Assembly: GCF_010500915.1 (NCBI RefSeq)
Contig: NZ_JAAAWP010000001.1
Coordinates: 62,001-126,000 of the forward strand
DNA: 64,000 bases
Source of the DNA: Alteromonas hispanica
GTDB lineage: Bacteria > Pseudomonadota > Gammaproteobacteria > Enterobacterales > Alteromonadaceae
Direction: 5' to 3'
Shown: piece by piece, positions 49,533 to 58,176 of the stretch
Position numbering within the stretch: position 1 is the stretch's first letter
How the letters are laid out: each line of letters starts with the position of its first letter
The notes under the pieces: generated by a model
The model's database searches: none
Seen by the model: only the letters and a program-made list of their open reading frames with translations
Told to the model about the DNA's origin: nothing
Position numbers and translations under genes: made by a program

Positions 49533-50149
49533 ATGGCAGATAGGAAACCGGCAACACCTTAAGTTTGGAACGGTTTAAAATATAGATCTCGAACAGAGGC
49601 AAGGTGGACTGTTTTTTCCAAGAACTGAATATTACTACACACTATGAAGAGGTGCATATTGAACTGAGTAACGGAATTAATTATTTACCTGAGTTTGATG
49701 TATCTCTAGAAGTAAAGCCAGACTCTAACGAAGTCATTTCGGAAGAATGGGTAAAGGTACAGCAACTTGCGAAAGATTTAAAAAAAGACGGAAAAAAGAC
49801 TGGAGTTTAGCTGTCAACTGGGCAGCCTGATCAAAAAACTGCTTCTATTATCCCACTATCTGACCACTCTGATTTTTATGATTTCAAAGCGAATAGAATG
49901 ATTGCTGAAAAAGATATTGATCGAACGTTGTCAAATGAATATGGACGATATTTTTTGTTTGGAGATAGACGCGATAGAGGTATTTTTTGGTTAAAAGCAG
50001 GAAATAAGGAAAGTGAAGAAATATCACACGTTTATAGCGTAGGAGGTTGGGGAAAAGAAACTGACCATGACCGGTACCCAATAATAACAAAAGATTTAAC
50101 AAGAGCATATAATAAAGCAAATAAGCGATGGGAAGATTTATTGGGATAA
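49533..50149 (+). pseudogene. Broken phage-type gene with two stops and a frameshift
   Basis: Reading from ATG 49533 gives MADRKPATP, then TAA at 49560-49562, then VWNGLKYRSRTEARWTVF. A T-run at 49609-49614 shifts the frame by one base, after which FQELNITTHYEEVHIEL and YLPEFDVSLEVKP continue. A TAG at 49808-49810 interrupts, and the same frame goes on (LSTGQPDQK, YFLFGDRRDRGIFWL, TRAYNKANKRWEDLLG) to TAA at 50149. The repaired product of about 205 residues looks like a small phage or mobile-element protein with a nuclease-like start (Y-R-S-x-x-E-A-R-W). Three independent lesions make loss of function nearly certain. Confidence 0.8.
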
Positions 50150-50575
50150 TTAGTAAGTGTTTTGCTCACACATTTTGATTCTTATAACAAATCCGTCATG
50201 CGCTCTACAGAAGTGACCGCCTTCGAGGTTATTACGGATTTGGATTCTTTCAAACTGTACGTCAAGCTTTATATCAAAAGTTTCTGGAGCAGTTGTAAGT
50301 TGCTGCATCTAAGTACAACTCTAAGTAACATAGAAGCAAATCTTGAATAAACCACATTATTACAGAAGCTTATGAGGTTGATTCAGTGTTGGCCCCGGCA
50401 CCATTTATTTTTTCTAGCATTATAAATTCTCATAAAACCAATCATATAAAGAATACTAGTTTTCTTCCCATATCATCTTTTTGTACTACTCCTGTTATAG
50501 ACCATATCACTATTCAATATTTTTGCAGCGACATAGCCTCGGTTCTTGCACCCATCATTTTTACTGATAAAGTAA
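50150..50575. other. Gene-free right end of the island
   Basis: 426 bases with only short chance frames. The only notable content is the tRNA-like fragment at 50391. Otherwise nothing supportable is seen. Confidence 0.6.
50391..50407 (+). repeat. Short copy of the tRNA-Leu 3' terminus (candidate outer att site)
   Basis: GGCCCCGGCACCATTTATT-type sequence copies the tRNA end GGCCCCGGGCACCATT with one G missing. The match is short (about 15-16 bases), so it could be chance, but it lies exactly where the non-core stretch ends. Confidence 0.5.
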
Positions 50576-50818
50576 ATGAAGGTAGCAATCAAACGGATGG
50601 ATGTATCTATGCAAATGAGTAACAAGGAAGCTCAGAAAAAGGAAGTACGCAACAAGGAAGCGGATAAAAACGATGTGCTTTTAGCTACAGGCTTTTTAAC
50701 TGAGTATGCTTTTCTACAATCTCTGTTCCAATCCAAAACGCTGGTGTCGATGACGATATTTTGGGTTATTTTTTTCGGTGGATTTGGGCTTCTTCTTTTT
50801 AAGTTTGCGTCTGCGTAG
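50576..50818 (+). CDS. Small single-helix membrane protein (possibly DUF3149)
   Basis: Up to 80 residues. A charged, Lys/Glu-rich N-terminal half (KEAQKKEVRNKEADK) is followed by FLQSLFQSKTLVSMTIFWVI and one membrane helix ending FKFASA. The layout (short amphipathic start, then one helix) recalls DUF3149 proteins, but the match is by eye only. In-frame ATGs at 50597, 50609 and 50615 are alternative starts; the last two are preceded by GGATGG. Function unknown. Confidence 0.5.
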   Translation: MKVAIKRMDVSMQMSNKEAQKKEVRNKEADKNDVLLATGFLTEYAFLQSLFQSKTLVSMTIFWVIFFGGFGLLLFKFASA

Positions 50819-50881
50819 ATATTGCGTACTCTTTCATTGAATTAGGGTAATTGCGCGTTCGCATAAGAGGCAAAACTTATT

Positions 50882-51502
50882 ATGGAACCTCATCTTACAG
50901 GCAAGCAGTACGATAAAATTGCTTCGTGGTGGCATGTTTATCATAAAACATCTTCATATGGTGTTAAGCCATTTGAGCATGCGCTTAACTTTGTGTCAGC
51001 AGAGAGAAAAGGAAAGCAAACTGCACCATTAGCGCTTGATGTTGGTTGCGGCAGCAGCGACAGATTTATTTCAATATTAGAGCGTAGCGGCTTTTTGCTT
51101 ACAGGCATTGATGTGTCTGAAAAGATGATTAAGTTGGCAAAAGACAACCATCCTAGCCACCATTTTCTGCATAAGGATATTGGCGCTTGGCAACCAGACA
51201 ACGAGTATGATTATATTTATGCTTGGGATAGCTTATTTCATCTTCCCCTGAGCATGCAAAAGCCAGTACTCACAAAGCTTTGTAATTGTTTGAAGGAAGG
51301 TGGAGTTTTGCTTTACACCTTTGGCGGTGAAGAGGGGGAACAAACCGGCACAATGCAGGGTAACACCTTTTATTACAGCTCCATTGGTACGAACAAAAAT
51401 ATTCAGCTTCTTATCGAAAACGGGCTACACATTCAGCATTTGGAGAAAAACCAATACCCAGAGGACCACGTTTATGTCATTGCTTGTAAAGCGCAAACGT
51501 AA
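50882..51502 (+). CDS. Class I SAM-dependent methyltransferase
   Basis: 206 residues. Motif I is LALDVGCGSSDRFI, followed by GIDVSEKMIKLAK and the post-motif DYIYAWDSLFHLPL. The N-terminal YDKIASWW is typical of small-molecule methyltransferases near UbiE/Tam. The substrate is unknown. It lies just beyond the island and is convergent with the EAL gene (61 bases apart). Confidence 0.85.
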   Translation: MEPHLTGKQYDKIASWWHVYHKTSSYGVKPFEHALNFVSAERKGKQTAPLALDVGCGSSDRFISILERSGFLLTGIDVSEKMIKLAKDNHPSHHFLHKDIGAWQPDNEYDYIYAWDSLFHLPLSMQKPVLTKLCNCLKEGGVLLYTFGGEEGEQTGTMQGNTFYYSSIGTNKNIQLLIENGLHIQHLEKNQYPEDHVYVIACKAQT

Positions 51503-51563
51503 CCGTAATGATAATAGTATTGGTCTTTTCGCTCGACCTATTTTATGCCTCAATTTTAAACGT

Positions 51564-52679
51564 TTATTTCGCGGCAGCTTTCAGTGGATTCATTTTTTGA
51601 TCAATTTGCTGCGCTTCTTCAGCCGACAGGGTCTGTGTTGACAGCGGGGCAGGCCGTCCATAGAGATAGCCTTGGAGATAATCGGCTTTCGCATTTTTTA
51701 ACCAGCTTGCTTCATCCTCTGTTTCCACACCTTCCGCTATTACCTCTATACCGCTGCGATTTGCTATTTGAATGAGACTATTCACGATATTTTGTTTATA
51801 AGCATCATTATGTACACCCCTAACTAACTCCATATCTATTTTTACAAAGTCGGGGCGTAAACTTTGAAGTAAGTTTAATCCTGACCAACCGGAGCCAATA
51901 TCATCTAGTGCAATTTGGAAGCCCGCATTGCGATAGAACGCCAGTATCCCCTTTAAGTGGTTAAGGTCGTCGGCTCTGTGAGTTTCGGTTACTTCAAACA
52001 CAATATCAGAGGGTGAGAGACCTATTTCACTGATTGCTGCAGCAGTAGCTCTTAGGCAGTAAGACGGGTCGTATATGCTTGACGGGTTAAAGTTAATAAA
52101 CAGCTTGGAATTAAGCTTACCCCGCGCTGCGCATTCAACGGCCGAACGTCTTGCTACTAGGTCGAGGGAGAACAACAGGTCAGATTTTTCTGCTAATTTA
52201 AAGGCTAACGCTGGCGGTACGATAGACTCATCGCTGTCGCGTACCCTAAACAATCCTTCGTGAGCAAAAACGCTTTCATCTCGCGCGTTAATGATAGGCT
52301 GAAACCAAGTTTCGTAACGTTCTTTTTCAATACTGTCGATTAACCATTTTGCTTGATAACGATTAACCAAAATTTCTAATGTCACTATACGCCCCATATC
52401 GTCAATTGAGGGGGCGCCATCGTGGCATGCCGTTGTTACCTTAGTATTTTCTTTTTCTTTTGACTCAAGCGCACCATTCATTGACATAATAAACTTCTGA
52501 ATAGCCGGGCGTTCAACTACACAAGATATACAGTAATCGGACTGTTGAGCCGCGTTGATGTCCATAGATCCGCAAAGCCCAGCAACTTTAGAAAAGGTTT
52601 CCAGGGTGGGAACAAAAATCCAAAAATGAGTGGTATCAAAAAAATAGTCGTCTATGGATTCACAATCGGCACAATACAT
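51564..52679 (-). CDS. EAL-domain cyclic-di-GMP phosphodiesterase with a Cys-rich N-terminus
   Basis: 371 residues. The EAL domain covers about residues 115-360: HEGLFRV (EGL for EAL), LFINFNPSSI, FEVTETHRADD, LDDIGSGWSGL, VKIDMELVRG, AEGVET and LQGYLYGRP, all intact. The N-terminal ~110 residues start MYCADCES and contain further Cys (GLCGS, YCISCVVE), possibly a metal- or redox-sensing module, though I know no named domain for it. No membrane segment. It should lower cyclic-di-GMP in response to an unknown cue. It is divergent from tapT. Confidence 0.87.
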   Translation of the reverse strand: MYCADCESIDDYFFDTTHFWIFVPTLETFSKVAGLCGSMDINAAQQSDYCISCVVERPAIQKFIMSMNGALESKEKENTKVTTACHDGAPSIDDMGRIVTLEILVNRYQAKWLIDSIEKERYETWFQPIINARDESVFAHEGLFRVRDSDESIVPPALAFKLAEKSDLLFSLDLVARRSAVECAARGKLNSKLFINFNPSSIYDPSYCLRATAAAISEIGLSPSDIVFEVTETHRADDLNHLKGILAFYRNAGFQIALDDIGSGWSGLNLLQSLRPDFVKIDMELVRGVHNDAYKQNIVNSLIQIANRSGIEVIAEGVETEDEASWLKNAKADYLQGYLYGRPAPLSTQTLSAEEAQQIDQKMNPLKAAAK

Positions 52680-52854
52680 TAATACTTCCTAAAACATGGT
52701 ATTCACTTGTTATTACAGTTTTCAGTACTATTTAGTTTTCTATGTAATTAATTTCTTTTAAGGTTTTAAATCAACTTCTAAAGATGCTGCGATACAAATA
52801 TGCTATCTTTCGCGCTTATGCACACTATTTTCATCTTTTTCAGTAGGTAAACCG

Positions 52855-53550
52855 TTGAATTCAGTCATGTCTTTGCGAGCTGAAGAACTGCTTAAGTCTG
52901 AGCGTCCTTTTCACGCTAGGGGAAGTAAAGTAAAACGCTGTGACGAATGTCTGTTACCAAAGCAAAACTGCATTTGCTGCCACAAGCCTGCGCAAAGTAC
53001 TAACGTTGCCACCGTATTTCTCATGTACAAAGGAGAGTATTATAAGCCAACCAATACGGGTAGGCTCATTGCGGATGTGGTGAAAGAGAATTATGCCTTT
53101 TTGTGGCATCGCACAGAGCCTCAAGCTAAATTACTCGAACTGCTGAATAACTCCAGCTATTTGCCTATTGTAGTGTTTCCTCATGAATACGCGCATGCTG
53201 ATAACTGTATTAATCACCCCCCCCAGAGTGATAACAAGAAACTATTATTCATTTTTCTAGACGGAACATGGCGTGAAGCAAAAAAAATGTTCAGCAAAAG
53301 TGCTTATCTTGCCAATTTGCCGGTTTTAGGGGTAAATGTGAATGAAACCTCTGACTACTTATTACGAGAGGCAAGTCATACCTTCCAGCATTGTACGGCA
53401 GAAGTGGGCATAAGCGTGCTTGAACTGGCTGGAGAAAAAGAGGGGGCAGAAACGCTAGCCCAGTATTTTAGTATTTTTCGGCGTGAATATGTAAAAGGCA
53501 AGCCTCATTTACGAGATAAGCTTGCGTTTGCTGCATCTCAAGTAAAATAG
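52855..53550 (+). CDS. tapT: tRNA-uridine aminocarboxypropyltransferase (DTW domain)
   Basis: About 231 residues. The DTW domain signature is FLDGTWREAKKM, and an N-terminal zinc-type cysteine set CDECLLPKQNCICC is present. DTW enzymes put the acp group on U47 of tRNA (acp3U) using SAM. Start: TTG 52855 has AGG seven bases upstream; ATG 52867 has none, so TTG is preferred. Confidence 0.88.
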   Translation: MNSVMSLRAEELLKSERPFHARGSKVKRCDECLLPKQNCICCHKPAQSTNVATVFLMYKGEYYKPTNTGRLIADVVKENYAFLWHRTEPQAKLLELLNNSSYLPIVVFPHEYAHADNCINHPPQSDNKKLLFIFLDGTWREAKKMFSKSAYLANLPVLGVNVNETSDYLLREASHTFQHCTAEVGISVLELAGEKEGAETLAQYFSIFRREYVKGKPHLRDKLAFAASQVK

Positions 53551-53743
53551 CGCAACAAAATAAAAAAGCACAAGTAAGAAAGCGAAATTTGCAGGTAAGG
53601 TAGCTATTTATGTAACCTGTAACCAACAGTAAAATTATCTGCAATACAGTATTGAGCGTTTACAGCGCAAATTGCGTAAACGATTAGTATCAAAACGGTG
53701 TGTCTTACACCCTTTATCAACGAGCTAAACGGAGAGATTAATT

Positions 53744-54241
53744 ATGTCGACAGTCACTTTTCAGGGTAACGAAGTAAAAACAGTAGGCGAGTTACCAAGC
53801 GTTGGTGAAAATGCGCCCGCATTCACCCTTGTAAAAGCCGATTTAGGTGAAGTAACGCTAGCGGAATTATCAGGTAAGCAAGTAGTACTAAATATTTTTC
53901 CATCAGTCGACACAGGAACCTGTGCCGCGTCTGTTCGCAAGTTTAATGAGCATGCCTCTACGCTTGATAATACGGTTGTTATTTGTGTTTCTGCGGATCT
54001 TCCATTTGCAGCGGGTCGTTTCTGCGGTGCTGAAGGCATTGAAAATGTCACTACTGGATCGACATTCCGCTCATCGTTTGGTGAAGACTATGGAGTAGCC
54101 TTCGAGTCTGCGCCATTAACAGGGCTTATGTCTCGCTGTGTTGTAGTTATCGATACAGAAGGTAAAGTAACTTATACCGAGCAAGTTGCTGAAACTACAG
54201 AAGAGCCAAACTATGATGCCGCGATTGCTGCATTGAACTAA
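53744..54241 (+). CDS. tpx: Thiol peroxidase Tpx
   Basis: 165 residues, peroxiredoxin fold. Peroxidatic Cys60 is in [15 protein letters not shown] and resolving Cys94 in GRFCGAEG, the same spacing as E. coli Tpx. It reduces lipid hydroperoxides with thioredoxin. GGAGAG precedes the ATG. It is monocistronic, followed by a long hairpin. Confidence 0.96.
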   Translation: MSTVTFQGNEVKTVGELPSVGENAPAFTLVKADLGEVTLAELSGKQVVLNIFPSVDTGTCAASVRKFNEHASTLDNTVVICVSADLPFAAGRFCGAEGIENVTTGSTFRSSFGEDYGVAFESAPLTGLMSRCVVVIDTEGKVTYTEQVAETTEEPNYDAAIAALN

Positions 54242-54278
54242 AAACGTCAGCGTGGGCATCGCCCGTTATTAACGTAAT

Positions 54279-54321
54279 TTGCAACTGTCTTATTAAGTAA
54301 TTAGAGGTAAGGCAGTTGCAA
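54279..54321. repeat. 14-bp hairpin between tpx and sseA
   Basis: TTGCAACTGTCTTA (54279-54292) pairs with TAAGGCAGTTGCAA (54308-54321), 14 pairs with one G-U and a 15-base loop. There is no T-run. It could be a processing or stability hairpin, a regulator site, or half of a REP-like repeat. Confidence 0.6.
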
Positions 54322-54347
54322 TATTGAGTGAATTTTAGGAGAAATTT

Positions 54348-55175
54348 ATGTCTTCAGCGTTGCTTCAGGTTGGAGAGCTTGCAAGTAAAATGCAGGAGCT
54401 TCCGGTCACTCTCTTACGCGCTTTAATGGACGACCCGCTCACGCAAACACCCGATAAGCGTAATGCGATGGTGTTGCCCGCATCTGTAGATATTGATCTC
54501 GACGGTGAGGGCAGCGACCACTCCAAAGGTCTCCCTCATACCATGCCATCTGCACAGAATTTGGCATTGTATTTAGGGAAAACAGGAATAACTGCAAACA
54601 CAACAGTAGTTGTTTACGACACCAGAGGGATTTTTAGCGCACCCCGAGTATGGTGGATGCTCAAAGCTATTGGTCACAAATCTGTATTTTTACTCGATGG
54701 TGGGCAGCCAGCATGGCAAAGCGCAGGTTTGCCGGTTTCTGAGCAACAGTTCTATGGCAAGTTAACGTATCAAGCATCACCTAGTGAGGGTTGGTTTGTT
54801 AATGCCGATAGTGTTGTTAGCGCGCTTGAATCCAATGTGCAGCTTTTAGACGCACGAAATAAACCTCGATTTCGAGGTGAGGTGTCTGAACCGCGTGTTG
54901 GTGTAAGATCTGGCCATATGCCTGGCGCTTTTAATATTCCCTATGGCGACTTGCTCAGCGACGGACACTACCTTCCGATTGATTCCCTTAAACGCATTTT
55001 TGACCAGTCGAAAATAGATTTGTCACTACCCATTATATGTACTTGCGGTTCAGGCATTACTGCCTGTGTGGTCGCTTTTGCGGCTTTACTGTGCGGAGCG
55101 AAAGACGTATCTGTTTACGACGGTTCGTGGTCAGAGTGGGGCGCTAACGAGAGTTATCCCGTAGCCATTGGCTAG
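54348..55175 (+). CDS. sseA: 3-mercaptopyruvate/thiosulfate sulfurtransferase
   Basis: 275 residues, two rhodanese domains. The catalytic loop of the second is [10 protein letters not shown], the CGSGVT-type loop of mercaptopyruvate sulfurtransferase; the first ([19 protein letters not shown]) is inactive as usual. It moves sulfur from mercaptopyruvate to acceptors. Its ATG has AGGAG upstream. cobB follows after 35 bases. Confidence 0.9.
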   Translation: MSSALLQVGELASKMQELPVTLLRALMDDPLTQTPDKRNAMVLPASVDIDLDGEGSDHSKGLPHTMPSAQNLALYLGKTGITANTTVVVYDTRGIFSAPRVWWMLKAIGHKSVFLLDGGQPAWQSAGLPVSEQQFYGKLTYQASPSEGWFVNADSVVSALESNVQLLDARNKPRFRGEVSEPRVGVRSGHMPGAFNIPYGDLLSDGHYLPIDSLKRIFDQSKIDLSLPIICTCGSGITACVVAFAALLCGAKDVSVYDGSWSEWGANESYPVAIG

Positions 55176-55210
55176 CACTCGCAAAAATTCTCATACAAAA
55201 CGAGCAAAAC

Positions 55211-55936
55211 ATGCCCTTGAACAAAACACTTCCCAATATTGTTGTGCTTACCGGAGCAGGTATATCGGCGGAATCTGGATTAAAAACATTTCGAGATAAC
55301 GATGGTCTTTGGGAAAACCACAGCGTTGAGGAAGTCGCCACGCCTGAGGCTTTCAAACGTAATCCCGATTTAGTTTACCGATTTTATAATGCGCGTAGAG
55401 CTCAGCTGCAAGAGGATAAGGTAAAGCCTAATTCAGCACATCATGCACTTGCGAAGCTAGAGCAGCGGTGGCAAGACAAAATGGTGTTGGTAACACAGAA
55501 TGTAGATAATTTGCACGAGCGAGGGGGCAGCGAGCGTGTTTTACATATGCATGGTGAATTGCTTTCGGCAAGATGTGGGTTTTCTCTAAAAACGTTTGAT
55601 TGGGAAGCGCCATTTGATCATACAACGCCATGTCCTTGTTGCAACACCAATAACCTCAGGCCCGATATCGTTTGGTTTGGTGAAATGCCTATGTACATGG
55701 ACGATATTTATGCACATCTTTCCAATGCTGATATCTTTATTGCTATTGGCACCTCAGGGAATGTTTACCCGGCCGCCGGGTTTGTTCAATTAGCAAAGAG
55801 TACTGGTGCTCATACGATAGAGGCAAATCTCGAGCCTGGGAGTTCTAATGCGCTTTTTGACGAATCACTAACGGGTAAAGCTTCAGAAATTGTACCTATG
55901 TGGGTAGATGAACTACTTGAACAATATGGATTTTAA
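55211..55936 (+). CDS. cobB: NAD-dependent protein deacylase, sirtuin CobB
   Basis: 241 residues. NAD-binding [15 protein letters not shown], catalytic [13 protein letters not shown] and HMHGE, zinc cysteines in SARCGFS and [13 protein letters not shown] supplies the Tyr-x2-Arg pair that marks class III sirtuins able to remove succinyl as well as acetyl groups. The start near [11 protein letters not shown] fits the short bacterial form. Confidence 0.93.
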   Translation: MPLNKTLPNIVVLTGAGISAESGLKTFRDNDGLWENHSVEEVATPEAFKRNPDLVYRFYNARRAQLQEDKVKPNSAHHALAKLEQRWQDKMVLVTQNVDNLHERGGSERVLHMHGELLSARCGFSLKTFDWEAPFDHTTPCPCCNTNNLRPDIVWFGEMPMYMDDIYAHLSNADIFIAIGTSGNVYPAAGFVQLAKSTGAHTIEANLEPGSSNALFDESLTGKASEIVPMWVDELLEQYGF

Positions 55937-55947
55937 AGACTAGCCAA

Positions 55948-56574
55948 ATGCCTTACCTCAACGAATTTTTAACTATTGCGCTTGTTCATCTTGTCGCAGT
56001 TGCAAGCCCGGGGCCAGACTTCGCTATTGTAGTGAGAAACAGTGTCGCTTACGGCAGACGTATTGCGCTTTACACTAGTGTAGGCATTGGTGCTGCTATT
56101 TTGTTGCACGTGGCGTATTCTCTGGTGGGCTTAAGCGTAGTGATAGCAACCACGCCATGGCTATTTAAAACCTTCAGTTATTTGGCCGCGGCCTATTTAC
56201 TGTATCTTGCCTTTGGTGCACTGCGTAGCAAACCAAATAATGACGCAGTCACCTCAGATCAAGACCAGCCAAAAGCTATGATTTCGGCTAAAAAAGCCCT
56301 TTGGATGGGCTTTTTAACCAATGGTCTGAACCCTAAAGCAACCTTGTTCTTTTTGTCATTGTTTACCGCTATCATCAGCATTGAAACCCCTTTTGAAGTG
56401 CGGTTAGCCTATGGCGTTTACTTGGCTGTTGCCACCGGTTTGTGGTTTTCCTTTTTGTCGTTCATGTTGAGTACGGGAAAAGTGGCAGAATTTATTGGTA
56501 AGAAAGGCTATTGGTTAGATCGTGCCATGGGGGTTTTGCTCGTTGGACTAGCGGTTAAGCTGGTAGCGGGTTAA
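55948..56574 (+). CDS. LysE-family amino acid exporter
   Basis: 208 residues, six membrane helices. The N-terminal ASPGPDFAIVVRNSVAYGRR is the LysE/RhtB signature. It exports an amino acid or derivative across the inner membrane; the substrate cannot be read from sequence. It begins 12 bases after cobB, so the two are probably co-transcribed. Confidence 0.92.
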   Translation: MPYLNEFLTIALVHLVAVASPGPDFAIVVRNSVAYGRRIALYTSVGIGAAILLHVAYSLVGLSVVIATTPWLFKTFSYLAAAYLLYLAFGALRSKPNNDAVTSDQDQPKAMISAKKALWMGFLTNGLNPKATLFFLSLFTAIISIETPFEVRLAYGVYLAVATGLWFSFLSFMLSTGKVAEFIGKKGYWLDRAMGVLLVGLAVKLVAG

Positions 56575-56611
56575 AAACGAATAATAGTATGCGAACAAGC
56601 ATTCATGTGCG

Positions 56612-56625
56612 CGAATTGTTATACT
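56612..56625 (+). promoter_or_regulatory. Promoter candidate before the bax cluster
   Basis: TATACT at 56620-56625 preceded by TTG reads as a -10 element; the -35 is weak. A start near 56632 would exclude the upstream ATG at 56589 as initiation codon of the next gene. Confidence 0.4.
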
Positions 56626-56660
56626 CTGCGCGGTTCTCACGTATGTACTATAGGAATGAT

Positions 56661-57392
56661 GTGAAAGACGTAAATTCTGATCGCTTAAACACGACATTAG
56701 CAAAGCAGTATAATTTTGATGTGAAAGCACTGCTGAAAAAAGCTTCTGAGTTAACGAAAGCCAACTTTTCTCCTTTGCTTCAAAGCAGTATTGTTATGTT
56801 TCTCACTTTTGTTGTGATGGGTGTCATTGCTCAGCGTTTTATAACCGTTAATGGCGACGGCAGCTATGTGATAGAACATCAATCAATTATTGAAATTGTA
56901 GCAATTTGTTTGGTTTCACCGCTGATAACTGGCTTATATATGGCCGGTGTTAAGCACGCGAGGGGCGAAAGTACTACCGTATTTTCGGTGTTCGCTTATT
57001 TTCCTCTTTTATTCCTTGTAGCGCTAACACAGTTGATAAACAGTATTTTGGTACAGCTAGGTGTAGTGTTGCTTATTCTTCCTGGCGTTTACTTTTACTT
57101 AGCTTCGTCGTTTTCTCTCATGCTGGTTGCAGACAGAAAACTAACGCCAATTAGTGCCATTATTCTCTCTTGTCGCGTATTCAACGCATACTGGAAACAG
57201 ATGCTGGGGATTTTTGGTGTCTTTTTTCTTCTCTTTGCCACAGTGCCACTTACTTTCGGCCTGTCGCTAATTTGGGTCTTGCCATTTTATTTCAGTACTA
57301 TGGGCCTTATTTATGAGGAGCTGGTAGGCGAGCAGGGGGCAAACGTAATAACATCAGGAAGCGACGTTAAAGAGTCGAATTTTAATGCATAA
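56661..57392 (+). CDS. Membrane protein linked to bax
   Basis: 243 residues from GTG 56661, which has AGGA six bases upstream; ATG 56643 and ATG 56589 are longer alternatives, the last lying before the likely promoter. About five to six membrane helices; Gly/Pro in the helices (LLILPGVYFYLASSF). It fits the family I recall as 'proline and glycine rich transmembrane protein gene in bax', found beside bax in Vibrio and Shewanella. Role unknown. It overlaps bax by 8 bases. Confidence 0.72.
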   Translation: MKDVNSDRLNTTLAKQYNFDVKALLKKASELTKANFSPLLQSSIVMFLTFVVMGVIAQRFITVNGDGSYVIEHQSIIEIVAICLVSPLITGLYMAGVKHARGESTTVFSVFAYFPLLFLVALTQLINSILVQLGVVLLILPGVYFYLASSFSLMLVADRKLTPISAIILSCRVFNAYWKQMLGIFGVFFLLFATVPLTFGLSLIWVLPFYFSTMGLIYEELVGEQGANVITSGSDVKESNFNA

Positions 57393-58176
57393 ACGCGAAA
57401 CCTTTAAGATTGTCCTCATAACACTGGGTGTTTTGGCGGTCATAGTGATCAACGCGATAATTTTCAAAGAGGGTACGCCAGATATTCTGGACGTGCCGCA
57501 AACCGTTAAAGCTAATAAGCCGGTACCAGACTTTTCTAAATACACCCAAATAGTAGAAAAGAAGGCTGCGTTTTTCGACTATCTCAGGCCAGAGGTAGAA
57601 AAACAAAATGCATATCTGCTTACGCTGCGTCATTATGTTCAAACTTTATATCGCAAGGCGCTGGCAGATGAGTCGTTTAGCGAAGAAGATATTTCTCGAC
57701 TGGCATGGCTAGAAAAAGAATATAGAGTTGATGCAGAGCTGCCCCTTAAAACAAGGCTGCTTAATTTACTACAGAAAATTGATGTCTTGCCTGTGGAACT
57801 GGTACTTGTTCAAGCTGCAAATGAATCAGCTTGGGGAACTAGCAGGTTCGCCCGCAAGGGGTATAACTTTTTTGGGTTATGGTGCTTCACAAAAGGCTGT
57901 GGTTTTGTGCCTAACAGACGAAATGATGACGCATCTCACGAAGTGGCTAAGTTCGAAAATTTATCTCAGGCGACTTATACCTATATGCGTAATTTGAATA
58001 GGCATGATGCTTATAAAGATTTGCGCGAAATCCGCAGTCGCTTGCGCGCAAATCAAATTGCCATTAGTGGCGTAGCGCTTGCAGAGGGCCTGATGAAATA
58101 CTCTGAGAGAGGAGCGGCATACGTGGAAGAATTACAAAATATGATCAAGTACAACGAGGAGTTTTTAAGCGAATGA
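57385..58176 (+). CDS. bax: Bax-type glucosaminidase (GH73-like)
   Basis: 263 residues. One N-terminal membrane anchor (FKIVLITLGVLAVIVINAIIF), then a glucosaminidase domain with the catalytic Glu in VQAANESAWGTSRFA and the NFFGLWCFTKGCGFVP segment. It should cleave the glycan strands of peptidoglycan from the periplasmic side of the inner membrane. Its start overlaps the previous gene by 8 bases and its stop overlaps the next by 4. Confidence 0.88.
   Translation: MHKRETFKIVLITLGVLAVIVINAIIFKEGTPDILDVPQTVKANKPVPDFSKYTQIVEKKAAFFDYLRPEVEKQNAYLLTLRHYVQTLYRKALADESFSEEDISRLAWLEKEYRVDAELPLKTRLLNLLQKIDVLPVELVLVQAANESAWGTSRFARKGYNFFGLWCFTKGCGFVPNRRNDDASHEVAKFENLSQATYTYMRNLNRHDAYKDLREIRSRLRANQIAISGVALAEGLMKYSERGAAYVEELQNMIKYNEEFLSE

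Larger units (their letters stand above)
45930..50407. mobile_element. Degenerate genomic island inserted at the tRNA-Leu gene
   Basis: The segment between the intact tRNA-Leu and the last partial copy of its 3' end holds only non-core genes: one interrupted abortive-infection-like gene, one truncated-looking gene, one orphan secreted protein, one multiply broken phage-type gene and a stopless remnant. An internal partial tRNA at 47070 suggests two stacked insertions, about 1.2 kb and 3.3 kb. No integrase, transposase or origin remains. The whole stretch is visibly more AT-rich than its flanks. The tRNA cluster on the left is core, and the methyltransferase at 50882 resumes ordinary sequence. 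Confidence 0.75.

Noticed and set aside
50386..50622. 78-codon frame at the right island end
   Set aside because: It has no ribosome binding site, starts over the tRNA-like fragment and has random-looking composition.
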